Assembly (NCBI RefSeq): GCF_040564635.1
Contig: NZ_CP159837.1
Location: forward strand, 4,761,001 to 4,825,000
Length of the DNA: 64,000 nt
Source: Planktothricoides raciborskii GIHE-MW2
GTDB taxonomy: Bacteria; Cyanobacteriota; Cyanobacteriia; Cyanobacteriales; Laspinemataceae
Direction of reading: 5' to 3'
Every line of letters starts with the position of its first letter. Position 1 is the first letter of the stretch. A program made the translations under genes and the position numbers. Shown piece after piece: positions 36,438 through 45,128 of the stretch. Under the pieces are notes generated by a model that searched no databases, was not told the DNA's origin, and saw nothing but the letters and a program-made list of their open reading frames with translations.

Positions 36438-37100
36438 ATGAGTCACGACCAGCCGAAATCCAAATTTGTAGGCCGCGAACCGCGATCTAGCTTAATCCTT
36501 TATCACTTATTTAAGTGGTCAGTGGTTAGCCCCATGCTGCATATCTATTTTCGGGGTCGCATTTATGGCGCCGAAAAAGTCCCGCAGTCCGGCCCTTTGG
36601 TGGTAGTCAGTAATCATGCCAGTGATTTTGATCCGCCGATTGTCTCTAACTGTATGCGGCGACCTGTGGCGTTTATGGCCAAAGAAGAGTTATTTCAGGT
36701 GCCGGTACTGAAAGATGCCATTCGCTTGTATGGAGCTTATCCAGTGAAACGCGGCTCCGCAGACCGCAGTGCGATGCGTTCGGCTTTATCATATCTGGAG
36801 CAAGGATGGGCAACGGGGCTATTTTTGCAAGGCACTCGCACCCCCGATGGTCGGATTACAGACCCCAAGCTGGGGGCGGCATTGATTGCGGCGAAAGCGA
36901 AAGCCCCCATCCTGCCGGTGAGTTTGTGGGGGACTCAAGCCATTGTGAAAAAGGGATCGCTTTTGCCCAAACCTGTACCCGTTACTATTAGAATTGGCGA
37001 ACTTATGGAGCCACCGAGTTCGAGCGATCGCGAAGAATTAGAAAGAGTCACCAATCATTGCACTGAAGCTATTAATGCGATGCTTGATTTGGGACGATAA
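36438..37100 (+). CDS. plsC: 1-acyl-glycerol-3-phosphate acyltransferase
   Basis: PlsC-family acyltransferase that adds the second acyl chain to lysophosphatidate at the membrane. The 220-aa protein has the catalytic HX4D motif in VVVSNHASDFDPPIV (near residues 53-67), the second block YPVKRGSADRSAMR and the third block LFLQGTRTPDG. The ATG follows three 10-base ATCACCATAG repeats rather than a clear ribosome-binding site. Last gene of plsX-fabH-fabD-plsC, so the operon runs from acyl-phosphate and malonyl-ACP to phosphatidate. Confidence 0.92.
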   Translation: MSHDQPKSKFVGREPRSSLILYHLFKWSVVSPMLHIYFRGRIYGAEKVPQSGPLVVVSNHASDFDPPIVSNCMRRPVAFMAKEELFQVPVLKDAIRLYGAYPVKRGSADRSAMRSALSYLEQGWATGLFLQGTRTPDGRITDPKLGAALIAAKAKAPILPVSLWGTQAIVKKGSLLPKPVPVTIRIGELMEPPSSSDREELERVTNHCTEAINAMLDLGR

Positions 37101-37537
37101 GAAATTGTTATTATTTGTTGGTTATTGGTTATTGGTTATTGGTTATTGGGCGAATTAAACAACAACCAACCAATAGTTATCAGGGAACAGGCAACAGGGA
37201 ACAGGCAACAGGGAACAGGCAACAGTGGTGAATAGTGAATAGTGAACAGGGAACAGGGAACAGGCAACAGGCAACAGGCAACAGGCAACAGGCAACAGGC
37301 AACAGGCAACAGGCAACAGTGGTGAATAGGGAATAGGGAATAGGGAATAGGGAATAGGGAATAGTGAATAGGGAATAGTGAATAGGGAATAGTGAATAGG
37401 GAACAGGGAACAGGCAACAGTGGTGAATAGTGAATAGTGAATAGTGAATAGTGAATAGTGAATAGTGAATAGTAAATAGTGAATAGTGAATAGTGAATAG
37501 TGAATAGTGAATAGTAAATAGTAAATAGTGATACTTC
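37101..37537. repeat. Heptamer tandem-repeat tract (STRR type)
   Basis: GTTATTG units at about 37118-37149, then about 350 bases built almost only of 7-base units in blocks: GAACAGG, CAACAGG, GAATAGG and GAATAGT, with a few transitions between them. This matches the heptanucleotide short tandemly repeated repetitive (STRR) sequences known from cyanobacteria. Long open frames here translate to repeated YSLFTIH and are not genes. Confidence 0.95.
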
Positions 37538-37663
37538 TTTTGTACGGGCGTCCTTGCGAAGCATAATCCGTCAGGCTATATGGCCATTCGCCCTTACCAC
37601 TTTTGTACGGGCGTCCTTGCGAAGCATAATCCGTCAGGCTATATGGCCATTCGCCCCTACCAC
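37538..37663. repeat. 63-bp MITE-like element, two tandem copies (inverted)
   Basis: Two copies, period 63, starting TTTTGTACGGGCGTCCTTGC and ending in GGCCATTCGCCC. Reverse orientation of the pair at 21944-22076 and of the single copy at 59661. The outer side again joins the heptamer tract. Confidence 0.93.
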
Positions 37664-37814
37664 TTTTAACTTTTAACTTTTCACTTTTCACCTTCCCCGT
37701 TCCACGCCACTTGCTAGACTTGGGGAGACCCCAAGATCGCAGTGGCTCCTGATAACTGTTCCCCTTTCTCCAACCAACAACCACCAACCAACAACCAACA
37801 ACCAACAACGAATA

Positions 37815-38360
37815 TTAACTTGGTTCCTTGCGGTTAGCCAAACTCGATCCGGTATATCCGGTTGTCACCCACAACACCGATCGCACCCCATCCCGAATGA
37901 CTTTTTCTATGGGTTCAGGCGATCGCCCCGAAGGAACAGGTAAGGGCTGAAATTTAATCCCTCGACTCCCCAAAACAATCTCCCCAATCACTCGTGCCCG
38001 CAACATGTGGTCATCGGATGTCACCAAATAAACCGATTCAACCCCTTGGGACTTGAGTTGATCCACCACCGTCGTAAAGTTTGTCACCGTATCCACCGCT
38101 TGATAATCTAGATGGACTCGATTTAGATCGATTCCCTCGTTGGCAAACAGCCATTCGGCATATTCTTCATTACTGCCTCCAGAAACCCAAATCTCTAATT
38201 CTGGGTGTTCTAAGGCAAATTTAGCAGCAAATTCTTCCCGTTCGATCGCCCCTCCCAAAACTAACAATGCTTCTGGAGGCGAGGGACTTTTGAAGGGTTG
38301 ATAATGCAACCATAACGCCATTAAGAATCCTATGAGTAACCACCAGAAAGTCTTCCGCAT
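37815..38360 (-). CDS. YdcF/SanA-like DUF218 protein
   Basis: A 181-aa protein (start chosen at the ATG giving MRKTFWWLLIGFLMALWL; an ATG 16 codons upstream is less likely). One N-terminal membrane segment (residues 5-19) is followed by a DUF218 domain: ALLVLGGAIEREEFAAKF, IWVSGGSNEEYAEWLF, TNFTTVVDQLKSQGVESVYL and TSDDHMLRARVIG. The family includes ElyC/SanA/YdcF, linked to envelope integrity. It points toward the heptamer tract and follows the tRNA region on the same strand. Confidence 0.85.
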   Translation of the reverse strand: MRKTFWWLLIGFLMALWLHYQPFKSPSPPEALLVLGGAIEREEFAAKFALEHPELEIWVSGGSNEEYAEWLFANEGIDLNRVHLDYQAVDTVTNFTTVVDQLKSQGVESVYLVTSDDHMLRARVIGEIVLGSRGIKFQPLPVPSGRSPEPIEKVIRDGVRSVLWVTTGYTGSSLANRKEPS

Positions 38361-38705
38361 AGAAAACTTTTGAGTACGTCTTTTTCTGGAAGTCAAACAG
38401 AGCCTCATATCGATTCGGGAGTTGGGTAGATTTTCAATTAGAGAAAGGTAGGATCCTTTTTTTGGCGTCAGGGCTTTCGCATTGGCACTGAAACTTTAGT
38501 TGTAAGGCAATGGGAGAATCGCCAAGATTTTCAAGGGAATGCGAAAGACCCTATCCGGGCTGCATGATAAACCAAAGCGATGCCTGTTCGCTAGACATCG
38601 CTTTAAGTTTAGCAAAGGAAAATCAATTTCCACCGGAAAATTTAACGCTTATTTAAGCCTTGTTTGGACGGGACTGGCCGGATTTGAACCGGCGACCTAG
38701 CGCTT

Positions 38706-39564
38706 CAGATTCGTGAGAGTTTCCCCTCTCTCTGGACTATTCCTTCACCTTATGCTAACAGCCGTTAGGTGGTGGCCGTTACGTTTGAGGAGGTTTCTAC
38801 TTTGTAGAGCATCGTTTCCGGGACATAAGGCCGAATTCGTTCAAGAAATTCTTTCCCTGCCTTGGTTCCCATGCGTAGACGGTAAAAGTTTTTCCCTTTA
38901 GTTAACCCCCAGTTTATTTCCCAAACTTCGGAAAAATAAGCGATAATTAGCTCATTTTCTGCCTGAGAAATTTGGGTATTTAAGGTTATTTCTAAGCTAT
39001 GAATTTTACCGTTTTTTTTTGAACGATTTACTTCCTTTGTCTAAGAACCATAAGGCAATTCCTGGCAGAGTTAATAAGTTTAAAAACTCTCTGGTTATTT
39101 TTTGAGTGCCTCCAGGAAATCGCTTTTTGACCAATACCCTAATTAAAGGGATTAACTTGGGTTCTAAACAGAGGAGACGAGCGCCCTTTTTCGTGAACCG
39201 ACTATACAGGCTAACGGGTTTTTGGGTAATCTGTTCCAGAAGTCGCTGTTTAAAGAGGACGTAATCTTCTTGAAAAGCTGGGTGTTGAATATAAAAGTTG
39301 TTTTGTCTTTTATACGCATTTCCCAACAACATTCCCACTAAAACCCCGCGTTTCTCTACTTTTGATGAGACATAATAGTCCATCTAAATTTCGCTCCCGC
39401 AAACCAGTCTCTGCACCTTCTCTACCTTTATTGGGTAGAGCTTGGCTCAAGATTACCTTATTTGTGACTTAGAGTCATCTGGGATTCCTCTCAACACATC
39501 TTTAGGCTTTCTTGAATTTGACCACATTCACTCCTGAAGTTTCCCCCAGGGTGCCCGATGATTC
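38706..39564 (-). ncRNA. Group I self-splicing intron in tRNA-Arg
   Basis: 859 bases. Exon 1 ends in U and the intron ends in G, as group I splicing requires. Conserved core elements are visible on the minus strand: P/Q-like AATCTTGAGCCAAG, R-like GGTGCAGAGACTGG just before the endonuclease gene, and S-like GGAATAGTCC about 30 bases from the 3' end. The endonuclease frame is nested inside the ribozyme. Confidence 0.88.
38765..39383 (-). pseudogene. LAGLIDADG homing endonuclease, split by a frameshift at A9
   Basis: Intron-encoded endonuclease that would cut intronless tRNA alleles to spread the intron. The first frame (39383-39006, 125 codons) has GVLVGMLLGNAYKR (first LAGLIDADG helix) and LPGIALWFLDKGSKSFKK (second helix), then stops right after nine A bases at about 39012-39020. 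Reading one base fewer gives KNGKIHSLEITLNT, then ENELIIAYFSEVW and FYRLRMGTKAGKEFLERIRP, the normal second half, to a stop at 38765. The full protein would be about 206 aa. It may be inactive, rescued by slippage, or a sequencing error. Confidence 0.85.
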
Positions 39565-39778
39565 AGGAGGCGCTTGCTCTATCCATCTGAGCCACAGCCC
39601 CACGCATTTTTAGATCATAGCAGACCTTTACGGCAACAAAGCAGGATTTTGACCTGAATCTTTGACTCTGAGAGAGATTTCCGCGTTGATAAATCCATCG
39701 ATGGGAATCGGTGTTCGGTTGAAATTCTGTCCCCAGCCCCGGAACCGGATCCGGCGATCGGGTGTAAGCTGCGATCGC

Positions 39779-39830
39779 AATTGATTAGTTGATTAGTTGA
39801 TTAGCTGATTAGTTGATTGGTTAATTGATT
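39779..39830. repeat. TTGATTAG tandem repeat
   Basis: About six units of TTGATTAG with minor changes, directly upstream of the lipase-like gene. They also provide a TTG that extends the open frame upstream of the real ATG. Confidence 0.85.
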
Positions 39831-39851
39831 CGTTTTTGCATCGGAGTCGCC

Positions 39852-40493
39852 ATGAATAGCCGCAATACTCAAAATCCTGTACTCTTGGTTCATGGGATTT
39901 GGGACAAAGAGAAAATTTTCTGCCGTCTATGTGATTATCTGCAAAATCAGGGTTGGACTTTGCATACCCTAAATCTCAGACCCAATACTGGGGCAGCCCC
40001 TCTGGAAACTTTGGCGCAACAGGTCGCAGCGAAAGTCGATCGCACCTTTAGACCTGATGATATGTTTGATTTAGTGGGTTTTAGTATGGGGGGACTCGTG
40101 ACTCGCTACTATGTCCAAAGACTTGGGGGTGTGGAACGAGTGCAGCGATATATTACGATTTCTGCGCCTCATCATGGGACCATCACGGCTTATTCTCTGC
40201 CGTTGAAAGGGGTGATGCAAATGCGTCCTGGGAGTGATTTTCTGCAAGACTTGAATGGGGATGCGGTGGAAATTTTGAGCCGATTGCAGTTTACTTCGAT
40301 CTGGACTCCTTACGATCTGATGATTGTGCCCGCGAGTAGTTCCAAAATGCCTGTGGGAGAAGAAATTGTGCTGCCTGTGCCAGTGCATCGTTGGATGGTG
40401 AGCGATCGCTGCTGTTTGGAAACCGTGGCTCAAGTGCTTTCGGTTGAGCGGCGCTCTAGCGGCGCACGAGATGTATCATCGATTTATGCCTAG
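39852..40493 (+). CDS. Alpha/beta hydrolase, lipase-like
   Basis: A 213-aa alpha/beta hydrolase. ATG 39852 has GGAG five bases upstream and is preferred over an upstream TTG in a tandem repeat. Motifs: NPVLLVHGIWDKEKIF (oxyanion-hole HG), the nucleophile elbow LVGFSMGGLVTRYYV near residues 75-89 and SAPHHGT. These match small cytoplasmic triacylglycerol-lipase/esterase proteins of cyanobacteria. The end, ERRSSGARD, is encoded by a GCGGCGCTCTAGCGGCGC-type palindrome, so the last 12 or so residues may not be native, and the usual catalytic histidine is only tentatively VHRWMVSD. Confidence 0.82.
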   Translation: MNSRNTQNPVLLVHGIWDKEKIFCRLCDYLQNQGWTLHTLNLRPNTGAAPLETLAQQVAAKVDRTFRPDDMFDLVGFSMGGLVTRYYVQRLGGVERVQRYITISAPHHGTITAYSLPLKGVMQMRPGSDFLQDLNGDAVEILSRLQFTSIWTPYDLMIVPASSSKMPVGEEIVLPVPVHRWMVSDRCCLETVAQVLSVERRSSGARDVSSIYA

Positions 40494-40590
40494 CCAACGT
40501 ATGATAGTAGCAGATTATCAGGCAAACAAGGCAAAAATTATCTTTGCGCTTCAGAAACGCCAATATAGTAAATAAAACATTACTAAACTA

Positions 40591-41544
40591 ATGACTATGG
40601 CAAAAACGACAAAATCAACAGCAATTAAAGTTCAGCTATTGCGAGAAGGGATTGTCGAATCCGTTCATCAGGTTGAAGCCGTAGTTTGCGATCACCGAGG
40701 ACGGGTGCTTTCCGTGGCAGGTAATGCTCAAACCACTGCCTTTGTTCGCTCCGCACTCAAACCATTTCAAGCCCTGGCAGTGACTTCTACCGGCACATTG
40801 GAACGCTATGACCTGAGCGATCGTGACTTAGCGATTATTTGTAGTTCTCACAAAGGTTCTATTGAGCAATCACGGCAAGCGTTTCATATCCTCTGGTGCT
40901 GCGAACTCGAACCCTCAGCCCTGCAATGTCCCATTCCTCCTGGGAAAAGTAGTCCCTTGGAACATGGTTGTTCTGGGAAACACGCGGGAATGTTAGCGGT
41001 TTGTCAGCAGCGTAATTGGGCAATTAACACTTATCTGCAACGCAATCATCCGGTGCAACGCTTGATATTAAGCAAAATTGCCGAACTGTTGCGGATGCCT
41101 GCGGAAGAGTTTATCTCCGCTTACGATGACTGCGGCGCCCCAACTTATCTGATGGAACTGGCACAAATGGCCACTTTATATGCTCAACTCACCTCTGGGG
41201 AAAATTTGGAGATGGAACGGATTATCCGCGCTATGACCATTTACGCCGGTTTAGTCTCTGGAGAGGGAGAATTTGACACAGAACTGATGCAGTTGACTCA
41301 AGGAGAATTGGTCAGCAAATCTGGGGCTGAAGGAATTCAATGTATTGGTCAAGCAAGATCGGGGCTGGGATTGGCAATTAAAGTCCTTGATGGCGGCAAA
41401 CGCGCTAAACGAGCCGTGGCGATTCACTTGCTGAAACAGTTGGGCTGGATTACCCCAACGATCGCCGAAACTCTTTCGGACAAGTATATTAATCTGACCA
41501 ATTTTACCCGGTTAGATACCTTTGGCGAATTGTCTATGGTCTAA
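40591..41544 (+). CDS. Asparaginase (PF06089 type)
   Basis: A 317-aa asparaginase of the Asparaginase_II Pfam family, which hydrolyses L-asparagine to aspartate and ammonia in the cytoplasm. Motifs: VQLLREGIVESVHQVEAVV, RSALKPFQAL, CSSHKGSIEQ, EHGCSGKHAGMLAVC, DDCGAPTYLM and SGEGEFDTELM. No signal peptide. Length is normal. The gene stands alone and is followed by a hairpin terminator. It differs from the cyanophycin-linked Ntn-hydrolase asparaginases, so it is a general asparagine catabolic enzyme. Confidence 0.92.
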   Translation: MTMAKTTKSTAIKVQLLREGIVESVHQVEAVVCDHRGRVLSVAGNAQTTAFVRSALKPFQALAVTSTGTLERYDLSDRDLAIICSSHKGSIEQSRQAFHILWCCELEPSALQCPIPPGKSSPLEHGCSGKHAGMLAVCQQRNWAINTYLQRNHPVQRLILSKIAELLRMPAEEFISAYDDCGAPTYLMELAQMATLYAQLTSGENLEMERIIRAMTIYAGLVSGEGEFDTELMQLTQGELVSKSGAEGIQCIGQARSGLGLAIKVLDGGKRAKRAVAIHLLKQLGWITPTIAETLSDKYINLTNFTRLDTFGELSMV

Positions 41545-41598
41545 GTCATCGGGTATTTTCGCTCCCCCTGGCGACAGTTTAAAACTTGTCTCTGGATC

Positions 41599-41626
41599 AA
41601 ATAAGTCCGCTTTGGCGGGCTTATTT
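41599..41626 (+). terminator. Probable terminator of the asparaginase gene
   Basis: AAATAAGTCCGC pairs with GCGGGCTTATTT around TTTG, followed by a weak T-rich stretch. It lies 55 bases after the stop codon. Confidence 0.7.
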
Positions 41627-41742
41627 GATATTAAATACTTATTATTGAATATTTATTATTGGTTATTTGTTATTTGGGACAAAAGTTTTTTTAATTAGGG
41701 GTTGCAATTTAAATCAAAGTGTGGTTATAATAGTGAAGGCAA

Positions 41743-41816
<74 letters not shown>

Positions 41817-41824
41817 TTTTACTT

Positions 41825-41858
41825 AAACCCTTATAGGCTAATGCTTATAAGGGTTTTT
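41825..41858 (+). terminator. Intrinsic terminator of tRNA-fMet
   Basis: AAACCCTTATA and TATAAGGGTTT form a stem around a 9-base loop, followed by TTTATTT, nine bases after the tRNA. Confidence 0.85.
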
Positions 41859-41964
41859 ATTTAATATCCTATGCTTCTGGTTTTGTTGAATCGCCATCGT
41901 AATACAATTTGATACTCCGCCGCTAAGAAACGGGGGATTCTAAGTAGAAAGGGGAAAAATCAAG

Positions 41965-43800
41965 TCAAGAAGACTTTTGCCTGCGATCGCTTTGATCGGG
42001 TAAATTGTTCAATAAAAAATCGATCGCCTCTGGATCCATTGGCCGATAAAATAAATAGCCTTGTCCATATTCACAACCGAGCGATCGCAAAATTGCCATT
42101 TGTTTAGGGGTTTCCACCCCTTCCGCAATCACATCCAATCCCAGACTATGCGCTAAAGTCACAATTGATTTAACCAGAGTGAAATTTTTGGAATGTACTT
42201 CCATATTACTCACGAAAGAACGGTCAATTTTCAGGGTATCAATCGGTAAATAATGGAGATAACTTAAAGAAGAATAGCCGGTGCCAAAATCATCAATCGA
42301 GACTTGAATCTGTTTCGCTTTTAACTGTTCTAAAATTGCCGTAGCGCGTGCGGCGTTCTCCATTAACACAGTTTCAGTAATTTCCAACTTGAGGTTGGCT
42401 CCTTTTAAAGAATATCCGGCTAGAAAATCATCAATTTCTAATAACCAATCGGGGTTAGCCAGTTGAATTGCCGAAAGATTGACACTAATCGTCATTGATT
42501 CAGCAATAGGGAATTTTTTTTGCCATAAATTTAACTGGCGGCATACTTCCGTTAACACCCATTTACCCAGGGGAATAATCAATCCGGTTTGTTCCGCCAT
42601 AGGAATAAACTTTCCAGGAGAAATCATTCCCAAACGGGGATGTTTCCAGCGCAATAAAGCTTCAAAACCTTTAACTTTTCCGGTTTTTAAGCAAACAATC
42701 GGCTGATAATTTAAATGGAGTTTTTCTAATTGAATGGCATTTTGTAGCTCGACTTGTAACTGAAGCGATTCAATCGCGCTGCTTTGCATTTGTGGATCAA
42801 ATAGCGCGGTTTTTCCCTGTCCGTGGAGTTTGGCATGGTGCATCGCCGTATCCGCTGCTGTGAGAAATTTCTCTGGGGTTTGATAACCGATATGGCTCAT
42901 TACAATGCCAATACTGGCGGTAGAAAAGACCATTGGGCGAACGCTCAGTTGAAAAGGCGCTTCCATCGCTTGATGAATCCGCTCGGCGACGGCGATCGCC
43001 TCACTAACCTCTTGAATATTAGGCAGTAAAATTGCAAATTCATCAACGCCAATCCGGGCAATTTCTATGTCATTTTCCAGACAAGTTTTTAACCGACGTG
43101 CGGTCGCTGCTACCAATTGATCTGCCAGCCGATGACCGAGGCTATATTTAATAATTTGATAACGGTCTAAATCAAGATATAAGATAGCAAAGCCACCCGC
43201 AGGCTGATTTGGCTGATTGTCTAATTCGGGAGGGATGTCTAATTCATCAGATTGATCGGCATAATAATGTAGAGGAATAACGTTACAAATAGCCGACGTT
43301 TGCTGCTGCTTAATTAATTGACTCAGGTGTTCCAAAAATAAAGTTGTGTTGGGTAAACCTGTGAGGTCGTCGTATAAAGTTAAATACTCTAATTTGGCGA
43401 TCGCCTGTCGGCGTTCGGCTCGCAGTTCTGCTTCTTTTAGCTCCCGATCGATCACGGGAACCAGTCGAGTCAGCTTATCTTTTAACATACAATCATGGGC
43501 TCCGGCTTTCATCGCCGCCACAACGATTTCCTCGCTCACCTTGCCGGATATAATAATAAACGGAACATCTAGTTCTCGTTCGCGCAATAATCGCAAGGCC
43601 GAAAATACATTGAGGTGGGGCATAGAATAGTCAGCCAGAACAATATCCCACTGCTGCATTTTCAGGGCTTTGGTCATTGCCGTCGCATTATCCACCCGTT
43701 CATAAATCAAGTCATATCCACCTTGCTGAAGCGCGATCGTCAGCAATTCAGCATCATCTGGTGAATCTTCTAGAATCAAAACTCTCAGAGACTTAAGCAT
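41965..43800 (-). CDS. Response regulator with degenerate GGDEF and intact EAL domain
   Basis: A 611-aa signalling protein. Residues about 5-125 are a receiver (ILEDSPDDAEL, phospho-Asp in VLADYSMPH, KDKLTRL). About 138-330 are a GGDEF domain whose active-site motif is RIGVDEFAILL, GVDEF in place of GGDEF, so cyclase activity is doubtful. About 345-600 are an EAL domain with FEALLRWKHP, SVNLSAIQL, EITETVLME, IDDFGTGYSSLSYL and KIDRSFV, the residues needed for cyclic-di-GMP hydrolysis. The likely role is a phosphorylation-controlled phosphodiesterase affecting motility or attachment. It stands alone on the minus strand; partner kinase unknown. Confidence 0.92.
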   Translation of the reverse strand: MLKSLRVLILEDSPDDAELLTIALQQGGYDLIYERVDNATAMTKALKMQQWDIVLADYSMPHLNVFSALRLLRERELDVPFIIISGKVSEEIVVAAMKAGAHDCMLKDKLTRLVPVIDRELKEAELRAERRQAIAKLEYLTLYDDLTGLPNTTLFLEHLSQLIKQQQTSAICNVIPLHYYADQSDELDIPPELDNQPNQPAGGFAILYLDLDRYQIIKYSLGHRLADQLVAATARRLKTCLENDIEIARIGVDEFAILLPNIQEVSEAIAVAERIHQAMEAPFQLSVRPMVFSTASIGIVMSHIGYQTPEKFLTAADTAMHHAKLHGQGKTALFDPQMQSSAIESLQLQVELQNAIQLEKLHLNYQPIVCLKTGKVKGFEALLRWKHPRLGMISPGKFIPMAEQTGLIIPLGKWVLTEVCRQLNLWQKKFPIAESMTISVNLSAIQLANPDWLLEIDDFLAGYSLKGANLKLEITETVLMENAARATAILEQLKAKQIQVSIDDFGTGYSSLSYLHYLPIDTLKIDRSFVSNMEVHSKNFTLVKSIVTLAHSLGLDVIAEGVETPKQMAILRSLGCEYGQGYLFYRPMDPEAIDFLLNNLPDQSDRRQKSS

Positions 43801-44406
43801 ATCAATTTTCGATAATATCAGGAAACATTAGCAGGAAACATTAACAGGAAACATTAACAGGAAACATTTAGTTAAGATGGCACCTTAACCTTTCCTTGAC
43901 AGAATCATCGGCGATTTGAGACGAATAGCCAAAAATTATACTGAACTTCAATCTAGACAGATCCGTACCAAAAAAACTGTGTCACAGATCACTATATTCA
44001 ATGGTCAGATTTAACCGATCCCTTAAATTTGATCGGATTTAACGGATCAGATTTAACTGGTAAGATTTACTTATGAGATGGCTAAAGCAATTCAAATTAG
44101 CTTTTTGTTGTTGAGATTTGGCTCTTCAATATGTTCGATCGCATCCCCTGATTTCCAGATATAGATTACCGACGATTCGTTAAGTTTGGGTATTGATTCG
44201 TTTAAATTAATAATTATTAAATTTTTATTAATTTTTTTCGGTTCTCTATAGTTTCTTTCAAGAAGTATGATATCACAGTAAATTTACTTATACAATCAAT
44301 ATTCTTTCAAGGTTTCCTCAAGATTAACTGAGTTGACTGATTACATCAATAACCCGATGTCATAGAATTTTGTCATAGAGGGTTAATTGAATAGTTAAAG
44401 CTGTGG

Positions 44407-44446
44407 AGATAGATGGCGGATTCTGTTCAGAATCCGCCATCTATCT
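44407..44446. terminator. Long perfect hairpin, terminator-like
   Basis: 19-bp arms AGATAGATGGCGGATTCTG / CAGAATCCGCCATCTATCT with a 2-base loop, then ATTTTAA on the plus strand. No gene ends immediately upstream on that strand, so it may terminate an unannotated transcript. Confidence 0.55.
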
Positions 44447-44544
44447 ATTTTAATCGGTAATCATTAAATAATACTTAAAATAAATTCAGCCAAAGAAATA
44501 AAGATTCTGGCTGGAGCAAAATAAGGTTTCTTCTTTATATGATT

Positions 44545-44601
44545 GTTATTAGTTATTTGTTATCAGCTAGTTATGACATATAATAACAAATAACTAATAA
44601 C
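44545..44601. repeat. Perfect 19-bp inverted repeat
   Basis: GTTATTAGTTATTTGTTAT at 44545-44563 and its exact complement at 44583-44601. Built partly of GTTATT heptamer-like units, as at 37118. Confidence 0.92.
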
Positions 44602-44681
44602 CAATAACCATCCCAAACAACCAATAACGCTTAACCAATTAGTCAAGGCGGCGAAGCCAAATGTTAGATTTTCTAGATCCA

Positions 44682-45128
44682 TTAAGTGGAAGGTATGGGC
44701 GCTTCATTGAAAATTAACCAATAAATCGCTAATTGCCGAATTGTTGCTTGAAACTGAGTAAAATCAACGGGTTTGCGAATATAACTATTACATCCTAGAT
44801 GATAACTATTAATCAAATCTTCGGGTTCCCCAGAGGTGGTCATCACCACCACCGGCACAAATTGGGTGTCAGGGTTCGCCCGCAAACGGCGCAATACTTC
44901 AAAACCACTGATTTTGGGGAGTTTTAAATCCAGTAACACGAGGGAAGGGATGACTGGACGATCGCATGAACCAGACTCATTTTGAGCAAATAAATAATTG
45001 AGTGCTTCCTCCCCATTACGAGCGATCGCGACTTCCGGCAATAAACCACTTTCTTGAAAAGCTAATTCAGCTAATTCACAATCATCGGGGTTATCTTCTA
45101 CCAACAAAATGGTCGGTCTCATGGTCAT
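44682..45128 (-). CDS. Rcp-like single-domain response regulator
   Basis: A 148-aa receiver-only regulator. Motifs: ILLVEDNPDDCELAELAF (acidic pocket), VLLDLKLPKISGFEVLRRL (phospho-Asp), VMTTSGEPEDL (Thr/Ser switch) and YIRKPVDFTQF (Lys). The long loop between strands and the ELAFQESGL helix are typical of Rcp1-type regulators that pair with phytochrome-like or PAS/GAF kinases. The PAS kinase 750 bases upstream on the same strand is the obvious candidate partner, although the gap is large. No output domain, so it acts by binding another protein. Confidence 0.92.
   Translation of the reverse strand: MTMRPTILLVEDNPDDCELAELAFQESGLLPEVAIARNGEEALNYLFAQNESGSCDRPVIPSLVLLDLKLPKISGFEVLRRLRANPDTQFVPVVVMTTSGEPEDLINSYHLGCNSYIRKPVDFTQFQATIRQLAIYWLIFNEAPIPST

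Larger units (their letters stand above)
38669..39601 (-). tRNA. tRNA-Arg(CCU) interrupted by a group I intron
   Basis: Exon 1 is 39601-39565 and exon 2 is 38705-38669, read on the minus strand. Joined, they give a complete cloverleaf: acceptor GGGGCTG with CAGTCCC, D-stem GCTC/GAGC, anticodon stem AGCGC/GCGCT with loop CTCCTAA (anticodon CCT), and T-arm GCCGG-TTCAAAT-CCGGC. The break falls directly after the third anticodon base. CCA is not encoded. Group I introns at this site of tRNA-Arg(CCU) are known in bacteria. Confidence 0.92.
43801..44681. other. Intergenic region with hairpins, no gene seen
   Basis: About 880 bases. It starts with three or four AGGAAACATTAAC units (43828-43868). 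At 44407-44446, AGATAGATGGCGGATTCTG and its complement form a long hairpin followed by ATTTTAAT, a likely terminator. At 44545-44601 a perfect 19-bp inverted repeat (GTTATTAGTTATTTGTTAT arms) surrounds a 19-base loop, followed by ACCAATA units. No open frame with coding character was found. Confidence 0.6.

Noticed and set aside
37118-37663. Possible CRISPR array
   Set aside because: Units are contiguous 7- or 63-base repeats without unique spacers, and no cas genes are present.
37136-37808. Two long overlapping minus-strand open frames of YSLFTIH repeats
   Set aside because: Pure translations of heptamer tandem repeats; a period of seven keeps all frames open when no stop lies in the unit.
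38562-38620. Hairpin AAAGCGATG/CATCGCTTT downstream of tRNA-Arg
   Set aside because: Stem of nine pairs with a long loop and no T-run on the tRNA strand; too weak to call a terminator.
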